Of a DNA stretch of 64,000 bases, positions 50,541 through 58,122 are shown piece after piece. The number at the start of each line of letters is the position of its first letter. Position 1 is the stretch's first letter. The stretch comes from DASSTJ01 sp035707965 (GTDB taxonomy: Bacteria > Actinomycetota > Actinomycetes > Actinomycetales > Angustibacteraceae). Made by a program: the position numbers and the translations under genes. The notes under the pieces were generated by a model. It was not told the origin of the DNA and ran no database searches. It saw only the letters and a list, made by a program, of their open reading frames with translations. The stretch is taken from assembly GCA_035707965.1 (NCBI GenBank), contig DASSTJ010000183.1, forward strand, positions 1-64,000. Reading direction: 5' to 3'.

Positions 50541-51596
50541 TCAGCGACTGATCGCGACCTTGAGGGCGCCGGTGTCGGCTGCCCGGCCGAACGTGTCGTA
50601 CGCGTCGAGCACCTGGTCGAACGTGAAGCGGTGAGTGACGAACCGCTCGGCCGCCAGCCGGTGCTGGGCGACGAGCTTGAGCAGCATGGGGGTCGTGGAC
50701 GTGCTGACCAGCCCCGTGCTGATGTGGATGTCCATGATCCACAGGTCCTGCAGCGGCAGGTCGACGGACCTGCCGTGCACGCCGACGTTCGCGACCGAGC
50801 CACCAGGACGCACGATCGCGATGCAGGCCGCGAAGGTCGCGGGGATGCCGACGGCCTCGATGGCCACGTCCACGCCCAGCCCGTCGGTGAGCGCCATGAC
50901 CTGCTCACGCCAGTCGGCGTCGCCGCTGTTGACGGTGTCGCTCGCCCCGAACTCACGGGCCTGCTTGAGCCGGTTGTCGTCCAGGTCGAGGGCGATCACC
51001 CGGGCTGGTCCGTACAACGACGCGGTCATCATCGCCGCCAGACCCACCGGGCCGGCGCCGACGACCGCCACGACGTCGCCAGGCTTCACCCGTCCGTAGC
51101 GCACGCCGATCTCGAAGCCCGTCGGCAGGATGTCGGAGAGCATCAGGGCGGCCTCGTCGCTGACGCCCGCCGGCACCTTGTACAGGGAGTTGTCGGCGAA
51201 AGGCACCCGGACGAGCTCGGCCTGCGTGCCGTCGACGAGGTGGCCGAAGATCCAGCCGATGCCGCTGGCGCCCTCGTCGGCGAGACAGTGCGCGTACAGG
51301 CCCTGGTGGCAGTACGAGCAGGCGCCGCAGGCGCTGACGCAGGAGATGATGACGCGGTCACCGACCGCGAGCGTCGAGACGGCCGAGCCGACCTCGGTGA
51401 TCGTGCCGACGCCTTCGTGACCGAGGATGCGTCCTTCGGTCACCGCAGGCACGTCCCCCTTGAGGATGTGCAGGTCCGTGCCGCAGATCGTGGTGGTGTC
51501 GACGCGCACGATCACGTCGGTGGGCTGCTGGAGGACCGGGTCCGGCACCTCTTCCCAGGCCTTCTGGCCGGGGCCGTGGTAGACGAGCGCCTTCAT
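50541..51596 (-). CDS. Zinc-dependent alcohol dehydrogenase
   Basis: A 351-residue medium-chain dehydrogenase. Catalytic zinc ligands CGTDLH near 38 and GHEG near 58, structural zinc lobe CGACSYCHQGLYAHC near 90-104, and the Rossmann motif VVGAGPVGLAAMM near 173 with an acidic strand end (ALDLDDNRL), so NAD is the likely cofactor. The substrate is not evident. ATG 51596 has GGGAG upstream. It sits between pimA and the LemA-like gene, and is not part of either unit. Confidence 0.92.
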   Translation of the reverse strand: MKALVYHGPGQKAWEEVPDPVLQQPTDVIVRVDTTTICGTDLHILKGDVPAVTEGRILGHEGVGTITEVGSAVSTLAVGDRVIISCVSACGACSYCHQGLYAHCLADEGASGIGWIFGHLVDGTQAELVRVPFADNSLYKVPAGVSDEAALMLSDILPTGFEIGVRYGRVKPGDVVAVVGAGPVGLAAMMTASLYGPARVIALDLDDNRLKQAREFGASDTVNSGDADWREQVMALTDGLGVDVAIEAVGIPATFAACIAIVRPGGSVANVGVHGRSVDLPLQDLWIMDIHISTGLVSTSTTPMLLKLVAQHRLAAERFVTHRFTFDQVLDAYDTFGRAADTGALKVAISR

Positions 51597-51699
51597 GGTG
51601 GGGCTCCCTTCAAAGGTTGCTTCACAGGGGGTCCCGGCCAGCCTCGCCGCCGCCGCATCGGGCAGGAAGGGGCGATAGCCACGACCTGGTGGTGCAATT

Positions 51700-51714
51700 G
51701 CGTCACGGTGACGC
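51700..51714. promoter_or_regulatory. Palindrome GCGTCAC-G-GTGACGC near the LemA-like gene
   Basis: Seven-bp arms around one central base, 31 to 45 bases before GTG 51745 and just upstream of the -10. It lies in the divergent gap with the alcohol dehydrogenase and could control either gene. Confidence 0.35.
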
Positions 51715-51732
51715 GGCACGTCGCGCTCGCCG

Positions 51733-51738
51733 TAGGTT
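51733..51738 (+). promoter_or_regulatory. -10 box TAGGTT for the LemA-like gene
   Basis: TAGGTT starts 12 bases before GTG 51745; no ribosome-binding site is seen. Confidence 0.4.
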
Positions 51739-51744
51739 GGGGGC

Positions 51745-52323
51745 GTGGAGCTGCACACCTGGTTGCTCGTGGTGCTGCTGGTCGCCGTCGTCGCCTGGTA
51801 CCTGTCGTTCTCGGCGAGCCGCCTCGACCGGCTGCACCACCGGGTGGAGGGTGCCCGCAGCGCGCTCGACGCGCAGCTGGTCCGGCGTGCAGAGGCAGCG
51901 CTCGAGCTGGCGACCTCCGGTGCGCTCGACCCGGCATCCGGGCTGCTGGTGGCGGGGGCCGCCGCCGAGGCGCTCGCGGCCGGCGAGGCCGACGTCGACG
52001 GCGAGCCGGCCGACGGGCGCGAGCAGTCCGAGAGCGACCTGTCCCGGGCGCTGCAGGCAGCCCTCGACGACGACGTGGTGACGACGTTGCAGGCGCACGA
52101 GGTGGGACGGCGTCTCGTCGACCGGCTCGCCGCGGTCTGCCACCGGGTGCAGCTGGCCCGCCGTTTCCACAACGACGCCGTCACCGACGCGGCCCGGGTG
52201 CGCGGCAAGCGCATCGTGCGCTGGGCGCGGCTCGCCGGGCGTGCGCCCCTGCCGCAGACCTTCGAGATGGACGACGACCCTCCCGCGGCGCTCGCGCAGC
52301 GGCCGCCCGCACGAGCGACCTGA
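51745..52323 (+). CDS. Membrane-anchored LemA-like protein
   Basis: A 192-residue protein with one N-terminal membrane helix (TWLLVVLLVAVVAWYL) followed by long helices with heptad character: SRLDRLHHRVEGARSALDAQ near residue 25 and LAARRFHND-type LARRFHNDAV near 140. The layout resembles LemA family proteins, but the central part (65-100) is acidic and divergent. Function is unknown. It is encoded upstream of pdxS on the same strand, a position where related genes occur in other actinomycetes. Confidence 0.55.
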   Translation: MELHTWLLVVLLVAVVAWYLSFSASRLDRLHHRVEGARSALDAQLVRRAEAALELATSGALDPASGLLVAGAAAEALAAGEADVDGEPADGREQSESDLSRALQAALDDDVVTTLQAHEVGRRLVDRLAAVCHRVQLARRFHNDAVTDAARVRGKRIVRWARLAGRAPLPQTFEMDDDPPAALAQRPPARAT

Positions 52324-52433
52324 GGCCGTCGGGCCAGCGTGGCCCTCGGGGTCGCCGTGCGGCCCGTCAGGGTGTCAGCCTGGACGTCCCCGGGCTGGCA
52401 CGTACGTGGTTCTCCGAGGCCGTCGCCGGACCG

Positions 52434-52439
52434 TACGAT
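52434..52439 (+). promoter_or_regulatory. Probable pdxS promoter, -10 TACGAT
   Basis: TACGAT at 52434-52439 with TTCTCC at 52410-52415 (18-base gap) gives a plausible -10/-35 pair about 54 bases upstream of the GTG. Confidence 0.4.
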
Positions 52440-52492
52440 GGAGGGGGTGCGCAGGCGCGCACCACCTGTCGTCGTCACCTGAGAGGCCCGTC

Positions 52493-53398
52493 GTGTCCAG
52501 CCCTGAGCAGAACGCCCCGTCCACCGGAACCGCCCGTGTCAAGCGCGGCATGGCCGAGATGCTCAAGGGCGGCGTGATCATGGACGTCGTCACCCCCGAG
52601 CAGGCGAAGATCGCCGAGGACGCCGGCGCTGTCGCGGTCATGGCGCTCGAGCGCGTTCCGGCCGACATCCGCGCGCAGGGCGGCGTGTCGCGCATGAGCG
52701 ACCCGGACATGATCGACGGCATCATCAGCACCGTCTCGATCCCCGTCATGGCCAAGGCCCGGATCGGCCACTTCGTCGAGGCCCAGGTGCTGCAGTCCCT
52801 CGGGGTCGACTACATCGACGAGTCCGAGGTGCTCACGCCCGCCGACTACGCGAACCACATCGACAAGTGGCAGTTCACGGTGCCCTTCGTCTGCGGCGCC
52901 ACCAACCTCGGCGAGGCCCTGCGCCGCATCACCGAGGGGGCGGCCATGATCCGTTCCAAGGGCGAGGCCGGCACCGGCGACGTCTCCAACGCCACCACCC
53001 ACATGCGGCAGATCCGCGCACAGATCCGTCGTCTGCAGTCCATGAGCGAGGACGAGCTGTACGTCGCCGCCAAGGAGCTGCAGGCGCCCTACGACCTCGT
53101 GAAGGAGGTCGCCGAGGCCGGCAAGCTGCCCGTCGTCCTCTTCACCGCCGGCGGCATCGCCACCCCGGCCGACGCGGCGATGATGATGCAGCTGGGCGCC
53201 GAGGGCGTCTTCGTCGGCTCGGGCATCTTCAAGTCGGGCAACCCGGCACAGCGCGCCGAGGCCATCGTCAAGGCGACCACGTTCTACGACGACCCCGACG
53301 TCATCGCCAAGGTCTCCCGCGGCCTGGGCGAGGCGATGGTGGGGATCAGCGTCGACGAGATCCCGCAGCCGCACCGCCTGGCCGAGCGCGGCTGGTGA
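52493..53398 (+). CDS. pdxS: Pyridoxal 5'-phosphate synthase subunit PdxS
   Basis: A 301-residue (beta/alpha)8 barrel that makes PLP from ribose 5-phosphate, glyceraldehyde 3-phosphate and ammonia supplied by PdxT. The catalytic lysines are in MAEMLKGGVIMDVV-type and VMAKARIGHF segments near 27 and 85, and GGVSRM and GATNLGEALRR are typical of Pdx1. Length and sequence match closely. GTG 52493 has GAGAGG eight bases upstream. kynU (opposite strand) and a VOC gene separate it from pdxT. Confidence 0.97.
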   Translation: MSSPEQNAPSTGTARVKRGMAEMLKGGVIMDVVTPEQAKIAEDAGAVAVMALERVPADIRAQGGVSRMSDPDMIDGIISTVSIPVMAKARIGHFVEAQVLQSLGVDYIDESEVLTPADYANHIDKWQFTVPFVCGATNLGEALRRITEGAAMIRSKGEAGTGDVSNATTHMRQIRAQIRRLQSMSEDELYVAAKELQAPYDLVKEVAEAGKLPVVLFTAGGIATPADAAMMMQLGAEGVFVGSGIFKSGNPAQRAEAIVKATTFYDDPDVIAKVSRGLGEAMVGISVDEIPQPHRLAERGW

Positions 53399-53623
53399 GG
53401 CTCCGCTGAACGGGCGCCGAACCCTGGTTCGTAGCTCGTTGCCGCCCGAACCGGCGCCGAACCCTCCGGCCGACTGTCGCAAGCTCCTTGACGTCGGCTC
53501 TCCGGGTCATGCGCCCGCTCGAGCTCCTTGGCGCGGACGTGGTTCGGCGCCGTTCAGCTTCGTGGGTCCAGGTGGCCGGCACCGTTGGTCGCGTGACCTG
53601 CCGAGCGCGGGAGCGCCTTCGAG
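53399..53623. repeat. Composite palindrome/direct-repeat gap between pdxS and kynU
   Basis: GCTGAACGGGCGCCGAACC at 53405-53423 pairs with 53541-53558 (one bulged G). A further copy, GAACCGGCGCCGAACCCT, lies at 53448-53465 in direct orientation, exactly 40 bases after the first. AGCTCCTTG occurs at 53482 and 53522, also 40 bases apart. No gene is supported. Confidence 0.7.
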
Positions 53624-54868
53624 TCACGTGACCGTGGCGCGGGTGGCGTAGCGCTCGTCCACGTACTCCTCGGCGTCCAGCACCTGGCGCAGCTGCTCGG
53701 CGCTCGCCAGCACGTCGGCGTGCGTGAGGTAGAGGGGTGCGAACCCGAGGCGGACGACGTCCGGCACCCGGAAGTCACCGACGACCCCGCGGGCGATGAG
53801 CGCCTGCACGACGCCGTAGGCCTGCTCGTGCCGGACGGCCACCTGCGAACCGCGTCGGGCCTCCTCGCGCGGCGTGACCACCTCGACGTCCGGGCAGAGG
53901 GCGTCCAGGCACTCGAGGAAGAAGCCCGTCAGCGACAGCGAGCGGTCGCGCACCTGCTGCATGGTGAGCCCGTCGTACGCGGTCAGCGCGGACTCCAGCG
54001 CCAGCACCGAGAGCAGCGGGGGAGTGCCGACCCGCGCCTTGCCGATGCCCGCGACGGCCTCGAAGCTCCCCTCCATGGCGAACGGGCGAGCGTGGCCGTG
54101 CCAGCCGGTCAGCGGCTGGTCGAAGGCGTCGAGGTGGCGGGCCGCGACGTAGATGAACGCGGGGGCGCCCGGCCCACCGTTGAGGTACTTGTAGCCGCAG
54201 CCCACGGCCAGGTCGACCTCGCACTCGTCGAGACGCACGTCGACGGCGCCGGCCGAGTGGCAGAGGTCCCACAGCACCAGGGCGCCGGCGTCGTGTGCGG
54301 ACGACGTGACGCCGGCCATGTCCCAGAGGTCGCCGGAGCGGTAGTCGACGTGCGACAAGGACACCAGCGCGACGTCGTCCCCGCGCTCGGCCAGCACCGC
54401 CGGCACCTCCGGTGGCCGCGCGTGCACGATCTCGAGCCCCATGAGCCGTGCCGCGCCCTCGAGCACGTACTGGTCGGTGGGGAAGACGCCGGGGTCGCTG
54501 ACGACGAGGTGTCGGCCCGGCCGCAGGCGAGCGGCCGCGACGTAGCACTTGAAGAGGTTGACGGACGTCGAGTCGCTGACCAGCACCTGACCGGGAGCCG
54601 CCCCGACCAGACGGGCGACGGCCTCGCCGACCCGCTCCTGGGCACCCCACCAGCCGTGCTCGTTCCACGACGCGATGAGGTCGCGTCCCCACTGCTCGCG
54701 CACGGCGCGCTGCACGTCGTCCGGCACGCAGCGCGGCAGGGCACCGAGCGAGTTGCCGTCGAGGTAGATGACCCCGTCCGGAAGCTCGAAACGGTCGCGA
54801 ACGTGGGCGAGCGGGTCGGCCTCGTCGAGCGCGCGAGCGCGCTCTCGCAGGGTCTCAGGAGTGCTCAT
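53624..54868 (-). CDS. kynU: Kynureninase
   Basis: A 414-residue PLP enzyme cleaving kynurenine or 3-hydroxykynurenine to anthranilate (or its 3-hydroxy form) and alanine. YLDGNSLGALPR near residue 35, SDSTSVNLFKC near 98, DLCHSAGAVDV near 201 and the PLP lysine in GCGYKYLNGGPGAPAF near 230 match the family. It is a stand-alone catabolic gene placed between pdxS and pdxT; no kynA or kynB is visible. TACATT on the minus strand (54875-54880) is 12 bases from the ATG. Confidence 0.94.
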   Translation of the reverse strand: MSTPETLRERARALDEADPLAHVRDRFELPDGVIYLDGNSLGALPRCVPDDVQRAVREQWGRDLIASWNEHGWWGAQERVGEAVARLVGAAPGQVLVSDSTSVNLFKCYVAAARLRPGRHLVVSDPGVFPTDQYVLEGAARLMGLEIVHARPPEVPAVLAERGDDVALVSLSHVDYRSGDLWDMAGVTSSAHDAGALVLWDLCHSAGAVDVRLDECEVDLAVGCGYKYLNGGPGAPAFIYVAARHLDAFDQPLTGWHGHARPFAMEGSFEAVAGIGKARVGTPPLLSVLALESALTAYDGLTMQQVRDRSLSLTGFFLECLDALCPDVEVVTPREEARRGSQVAVRHEQAYGVVQALIARGVVGDFRVPDVVRLGFAPLYLTHADVLASAEQLRQVLDAEEYVDERYATRATVT

Positions 54869-54874
54869 GCCCCG

Positions 54875-54880
54875 AATGTA
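54875..54880 (-). promoter_or_regulatory. -10 box TACATT for kynU
   Basis: TACATT starts 12 bases before ATG 54868 on the minus strand, with no Shine-Dalgarno. Confidence 0.45.
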
Positions 54881-54979
54881 TCCGGTGTTCCCTCTATGAC
54901 GTCAGAGTAACGACCGTCACAGGAACAGCACATCGGCTGACGTGGCTCTCGACCACCCTCCGTTGTCGGTGCTGGGGGC

Positions 54980-54985
54980 TAGCGT
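54980..54985 (+). promoter_or_regulatory. -10 box TAGCGT for the VOC gene
   Basis: TAGCGT starts 13 bases before ATG 54993, without a ribosome-binding site. Confidence 0.45.
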
Positions 54986-54992
54986 CCCGACC

Positions 54993-55400
54993 ATGGACAT
55001 GAAGCTCGAGCTGGTGCTGGTGCCCGTGACCGACGTCGACCGGGCGAAGACCTTCTACGTCGACCAGGTCGGTTTCGTCGCCGACCACGACCAGACGGTG
55101 AGCGACGAGATCCGCTTCGTGCAGCTGACACCACCGGGGTCGGCCTGCTCGATCGCGATCGGCAAGGGCCTCACCGGCATGGTGCCCGGTTCGCTGGACA
55201 ACCTGCAGGTCGTCATCGCCGACGCCGACGCGGCGCACGCCGAGCTGGCGGGTCGCGGAGTGGACGTGAGCGACGTGGACGACCAGCCGTGGGGGCGGTT
55301 CGTGCGCTTCGCGGACCCCGACGGCAACCGCTGGACGCTGCAGCAGCTGCCCGCCTGGTCGAAGGGCGCTGGTGGGTCGGGGCAGAACCCGAACGCCTAG
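54993..55400 (+). CDS. VOC (glyoxalase/bleomycin resistance) family protein
   Basis: A 135-residue single vicinal-oxygen-chelate domain: LVPVTDVDRAKTFYVDQVGF at the start and GRFVRFADPDGNRWTLQQ near 105 (metal-ligand Glu is not obvious). Members include glyoxalases, dioxygenases and antibiotic-binding proteins; the function here cannot be told. Start ATG 54993 is preferred to an in-frame ATG at 54942 because of the -10. It lies between kynU and pdxT. Confidence 0.85.
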   Translation: MDMKLELVLVPVTDVDRAKTFYVDQVGFVADHDQTVSDEIRFVQLTPPGSACSIAIGKGLTGMVPGSLDNLQVVIADADAAHAELAGRGVDVSDVDDQPWGRFVRFADPDGNRWTLQQLPAWSKGAGGSGQNPNA

Positions 55401-55443
55401 CGCGACCGGCAGGCCAGCGGCCTGGCCGGGTTCAGCGTCGCCG

Positions 55444-55449
55444 TACGCT
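55444..55449 (+). promoter_or_regulatory. -10 box TACGCT for pdxT
   Basis: TACGCT starts 14 bases before GTG 55458, with no Shine-Dalgarno. This supports independent expression of pdxT from pdxS. Confidence 0.4.
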
Positions 55450-55457
55450 GGAGTCTC

Positions 55458-56072
55458 GTGAGCGGATCCTCGACCCCCCTGATCGGTGTGCTCGCCCTGC
55501 AGGGCGACGTGCGTGAGCACCTGGTGGCCCTCGCGGCGTGCGGTGCGCACGCCCGTCCGGTGCGCCGGCCGGAGGAGCTGGACGGCCTGGACGGCATCAT
55601 CTTCCCCGGTGGCGAGTCCACGACGATCGACAAGCTCTCGCGCAGCTTCGGGGTGCGCGAGCCGCTCGTGAAGGCCCTGCACGACGGGTTGCCGGCGTAC
55701 GGCTCGTGTGCCGGGATGATCCTGCTGGCCGAGCGGGTGCTCGACGGCCAGCCCGACCAGCAGACCTTCGGTGGCCTCGACATCACGGTGCGACGCAACG
55801 CCTTCGGTCGGCAGGTGCACTCGTTCGAGGGCGAGGTCGACGTCCGCGGCGTCGAGGGCGGACCCATGCACGCCGTGTTCATCCGAGCGCCGTGGGTCGA
55901 GGACGCCGGCCCCGACGTCGAGGTTCTCGCGCGGGTCGAGGGCGGCGAGGCCGACGGTAGGATCGTCGCGGTTCGTCAGGGCTCGAAGCTGGCGACGTCC
56001 TTCCACCCTGAGGTGACCGACGACGCGCGCGTGCACGAGCTCTTCGTGTCGATGGTGAGGGAGCGTTCATGA
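55458..56072 (+). CDS. pdxT: Pyridoxal 5'-phosphate synthase glutaminase subunit PdxT
   Basis: A 204-residue class I glutamine amidotransferase supplying ammonia to PdxS. IFPGGESTTIDKL near 50 and the nucleophile Cys in YGSCAGMILLAE near 85 are intact, with the His/Glu pair in SFHPEVTDD near 185. Length is typical. The stop overlaps the yebC start by four bases (ATGA), linking it to yebC rather than to pdxS. Confidence 0.96.
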   Translation: MSGSSTPLIGVLALQGDVREHLVALAACGAHARPVRRPEELDGLDGIIFPGGESTTIDKLSRSFGVREPLVKALHDGLPAYGSCAGMILLAERVLDGQPDQQTFGGLDITVRRNAFGRQVHSFEGEVDVRGVEGGPMHAVFIRAPWVEDAGPDVEVLARVEGGEADGRIVAVRQGSKLATSFHPEVTDDARVHELFVSMVRERS

Positions 56073-56833
56073 GCGGCCACTCCAAGTGGGCGACCACGAA
56101 GCACAAGAAGGCCGTGATCGACGCCAAGCGGGGCAAGCTCTTCGCGAAGCTGATCAAGAACATCGAGGTCGCGGCGCGCACCGGCGGTGGCGACCCCGCC
56201 GGCAACCCCACGCTCTACGACGCCATCCAGAAGGCGAAGAAGACATCGGTCCCGAACGACAACATCGACCGCGCCGTCAAGCGGGGGTCCGGCGCGGAGG
56301 CCGGCGGGGCCGACTGGCAGACGATCATGTACGAGGGCTACGGCCCGGGTGGCGTGGCGTTCCTGGTCGAGTGCCTCACCGACAACAAGAACCGTGCCGC
56401 CATGGAGGTCCGGACGGCGCTGACCCGGGCCGGTGGCAGCCTCGCCGATCCCGGCAGCGTGTCCTACCTCTTCACGCGCAAGGGTGTCGTGCTGCTCGAC
56501 AAGACCCAGGACGGCCGCGAGCTCAGCGAGGACGACGTCCTGACGGCCGTGCTCGACGCCGGCGCCGAGGAGGTCAACGACAACGGCGACACGTGGGAGG
56601 TCGTGAGCGACCCCAGCGACCTGGTCGCCGTGCGCACTGCCCTGCAGGGGGCAGGCATCGACTACGACTCGGCCGAGGCGCAGTTCGTGCCCAGCACGCA
56701 GATCGAGCTCGACGCCGAGGGCGCCAAGAAGATCTTCCGACTCATCGACGCGCTCGAGGACAGCGACGACGTCCAGAACGTCTACGCCAACTACGACGTC
56801 AGCGACGAGGTCATGGAGCTCGTCGACGCCTGA
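56069..56833 (+). CDS. yebC: YebC/PmpR-family transcriptional or translational regulator
   Basis: A 254-residue YebC protein: GHSKWATTKHKKAVIDAKRG at the N-terminus, the EGYGPGGVAFLVE motif near 88 and the acidic C-terminus ending in a DED-rich stretch. Family members regulate transcription of nearby genes or, as recent work indicates, ease translation of proline-rich sequences. ruvCAB follows, the common arrangement in bacteria. The start is coupled to pdxT by ATGA. Confidence 0.96.
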   Translation: MSGHSKWATTKHKKAVIDAKRGKLFAKLIKNIEVAARTGGGDPAGNPTLYDAIQKAKKTSVPNDNIDRAVKRGSGAEAGGADWQTIMYEGYGPGGVAFLVECLTDNKNRAAMEVRTALTRAGGSLADPGSVSYLFTRKGVVLLDKTQDGRELSEDDVLTAVLDAGAEEVNDNGDTWEVVSDPSDLVAVRTALQGAGIDYDSAEAQFVPSTQIELDAEGAKKIFRLIDALEDSDDVQNVYANYDVSDEVMELVDA

Positions 56834-56899
56834 ACGCTGGCACCGTGGTGGCAGCCGGCCGCCCCGGCGTGCCTGACCCGGGGACGGCGGTGCGCTGTG

Positions 56900-56925
56900 T
56901 ACGGTCGTCCCGAACAGGTGTTCGG
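56900..56925 (+). promoter_or_regulatory. SOS (LexA) box and -10 of ruvCAB
   Basis: A -10 TACGGT at 56900-56905 is followed at 56910-56925 by CCGAACAGGTGTTCGG, a palindrome with 7-bp arms that matches the actinobacterial LexA consensus (CGAAC-N4-GTTCG core). It lies 46 bases before the ruvC GTG, so LexA would block transcription of ruvCAB until DNA damage. Confidence 0.85.
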
Positions 56926-56971
56926 ACGCGGGCTCTGCCCGCCGTGCGTGACGGTGACGGAAGGTGACAGG

Positions 56972-57523
56972 GTGCGGGTGCTCGGCGTCGACCCCGGTCT
57001 GACGAGGTGCGGCGTCGGTGTCGTCGACGGTGTCCCGGGCCGACCGCTGCGGCTCGTGGACGTCGGGGTGGTGCGCACGCCGTCGACCATGCCGGTCGCC
57101 CAGCGGCTGGTGACGATCGAGCACGAGCTCGAGCGGTGGCTCGATCAGGCGCAGCCCGATGCGGTCGCTGTCGAGCGGGTCTTCAGCCAGCACAACGTCC
57201 GCACCGTCATGGGCACCGCCCAGGCTTCGGCGGTCGCCATGCTTGTCGCCGCCCGGCGCGGCCTGCCCGTGGCGCTGCACACGCCCAGCGAGGTCAAGGC
57301 GGCCGTCAGCGGCAGCGGTAGAGCCGACAAGGCCCAGGTCGCGCTGATGGTGACGCGGCTGCTGCGGCTCGAGACGGCGCCGAAGCCCGCCGACGCGAGC
57401 GACGCGCTCGCCCTCGCCATCTGCCACGTGTGGCGCGGGGGAGCGACGTCCCGGCTCGAGGCAGCGGTCTGTGCGCAGCGCGAGGCCGTGGCGTCGCGGG
57501 CGAAGGCGGGAGCGGTCCGATGA
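56972..57523 (+). CDS. ruvC: Holliday junction resolvase RuvC
   Basis: A 183-residue endonuclease that cleaves Holliday junctions. VLGVDPGLTRCGVGVVD at the start carries the first catalytic Asp; ERVF near 67, SEVKAAVSGSGRADKAQV near 108 and KPADASDALALAICH near 135 give the remaining acidic residues. GTG 56972 is chosen because GGAAGGTG precedes it and the preceding codons would run into the LexA box; GTG 56948 is an alternative. The stop overlaps the ruvA ATG by four bases. Confidence 0.95.
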   Translation: MRVLGVDPGLTRCGVGVVDGVPGRPLRLVDVGVVRTPSTMPVAQRLVTIEHELERWLDQAQPDAVAVERVFSQHNVRTVMGTAQASAVAMLVAARRGLPVALHTPSEVKAAVSGSGRADKAQVALMVTRLLRLETAPKPADASDALALAICHVWRGGATSRLEAAVCAQREAVASRAKAGAVR

Positions 57524-58122
57524 TCGCGTCGTTGCATGGCACGGTCACCACCGTGCGACTCGACGCGGCGGTCGTCGAGGTGGGCGGCGTCGGGATCCTG
57601 GTGCACGCGACGCCGCGCACGTTGGCCACGTTGGCCGTGGGGCGGAAGGCGCACCTGTCGACGACGCTCGTCGTGCGTGAGGACTCCCTGACGCTGTTCG
57701 GCTTCGCGGACGACGTCGAGCGGGCGACCTTCGAGACCGTGCAGACGGTGTCCGGCATCGGCCCGCGCCTCGCGCTGAGCATGCTGGCGGTGCACGACCC
57801 GGAGTCCTTGCGGCGTGCGGTAGCCACCGACGACCTGACGGCGCTGCGCAAGGTACCCGGGGTGGGGCTCAAGGGCGCTCAACGGCTGGCCCTGGAGCTC
57901 AAGGGCAAGCTGGGGGCACCGACGACCGCCGGTACGACGGCGTCCGAGGCCGTGGAGCCCGACGACGCCTGGCGAGCGCAGGTGCAGCAGGCCCTGGTCG
58001 GCCTGGGCTGGGCGGCCAAGGCGGCCGACGACGCCCTCGACAAGGTGGGGCCGCAGCCCGGGCAGCCGGTCGACGTGCCCGCGATCCTGCGGGCGGCCCT
58101 GCAGCGGTTGGGACGGACGTGA
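57520..58122 (+). CDS. ruvA: Holliday junction branch-migration subunit RuvA
   Basis: A 200-residue DNA-binding subunit that holds the four-way junction for RuvB. OB-fold (MIASLHGTVTTVRLDAAVVE), helix-hairpin-helix pair (VSGIGPRLALSML and VPGVGLKGAQRLALELKGKL near 70-135), a Ser/Thr-rich linker, and the C-terminal three-helix domain contacting RuvB. ATG 57520 overlaps ruvC, and the stop overlaps the ruvB GTG. Confidence 0.96.
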   Translation: MIASLHGTVTTVRLDAAVVEVGGVGILVHATPRTLATLAVGRKAHLSTTLVVREDSLTLFGFADDVERATFETVQTVSGIGPRLALSMLAVHDPESLRRAVATDDLTALRKVPGVGLKGAQRLALELKGKLGAPTTAGTTASEAVEPDDAWRAQVQQALVGLGWAAKAADDALDKVGPQPGQPVDVPAILRAALQRLGRT

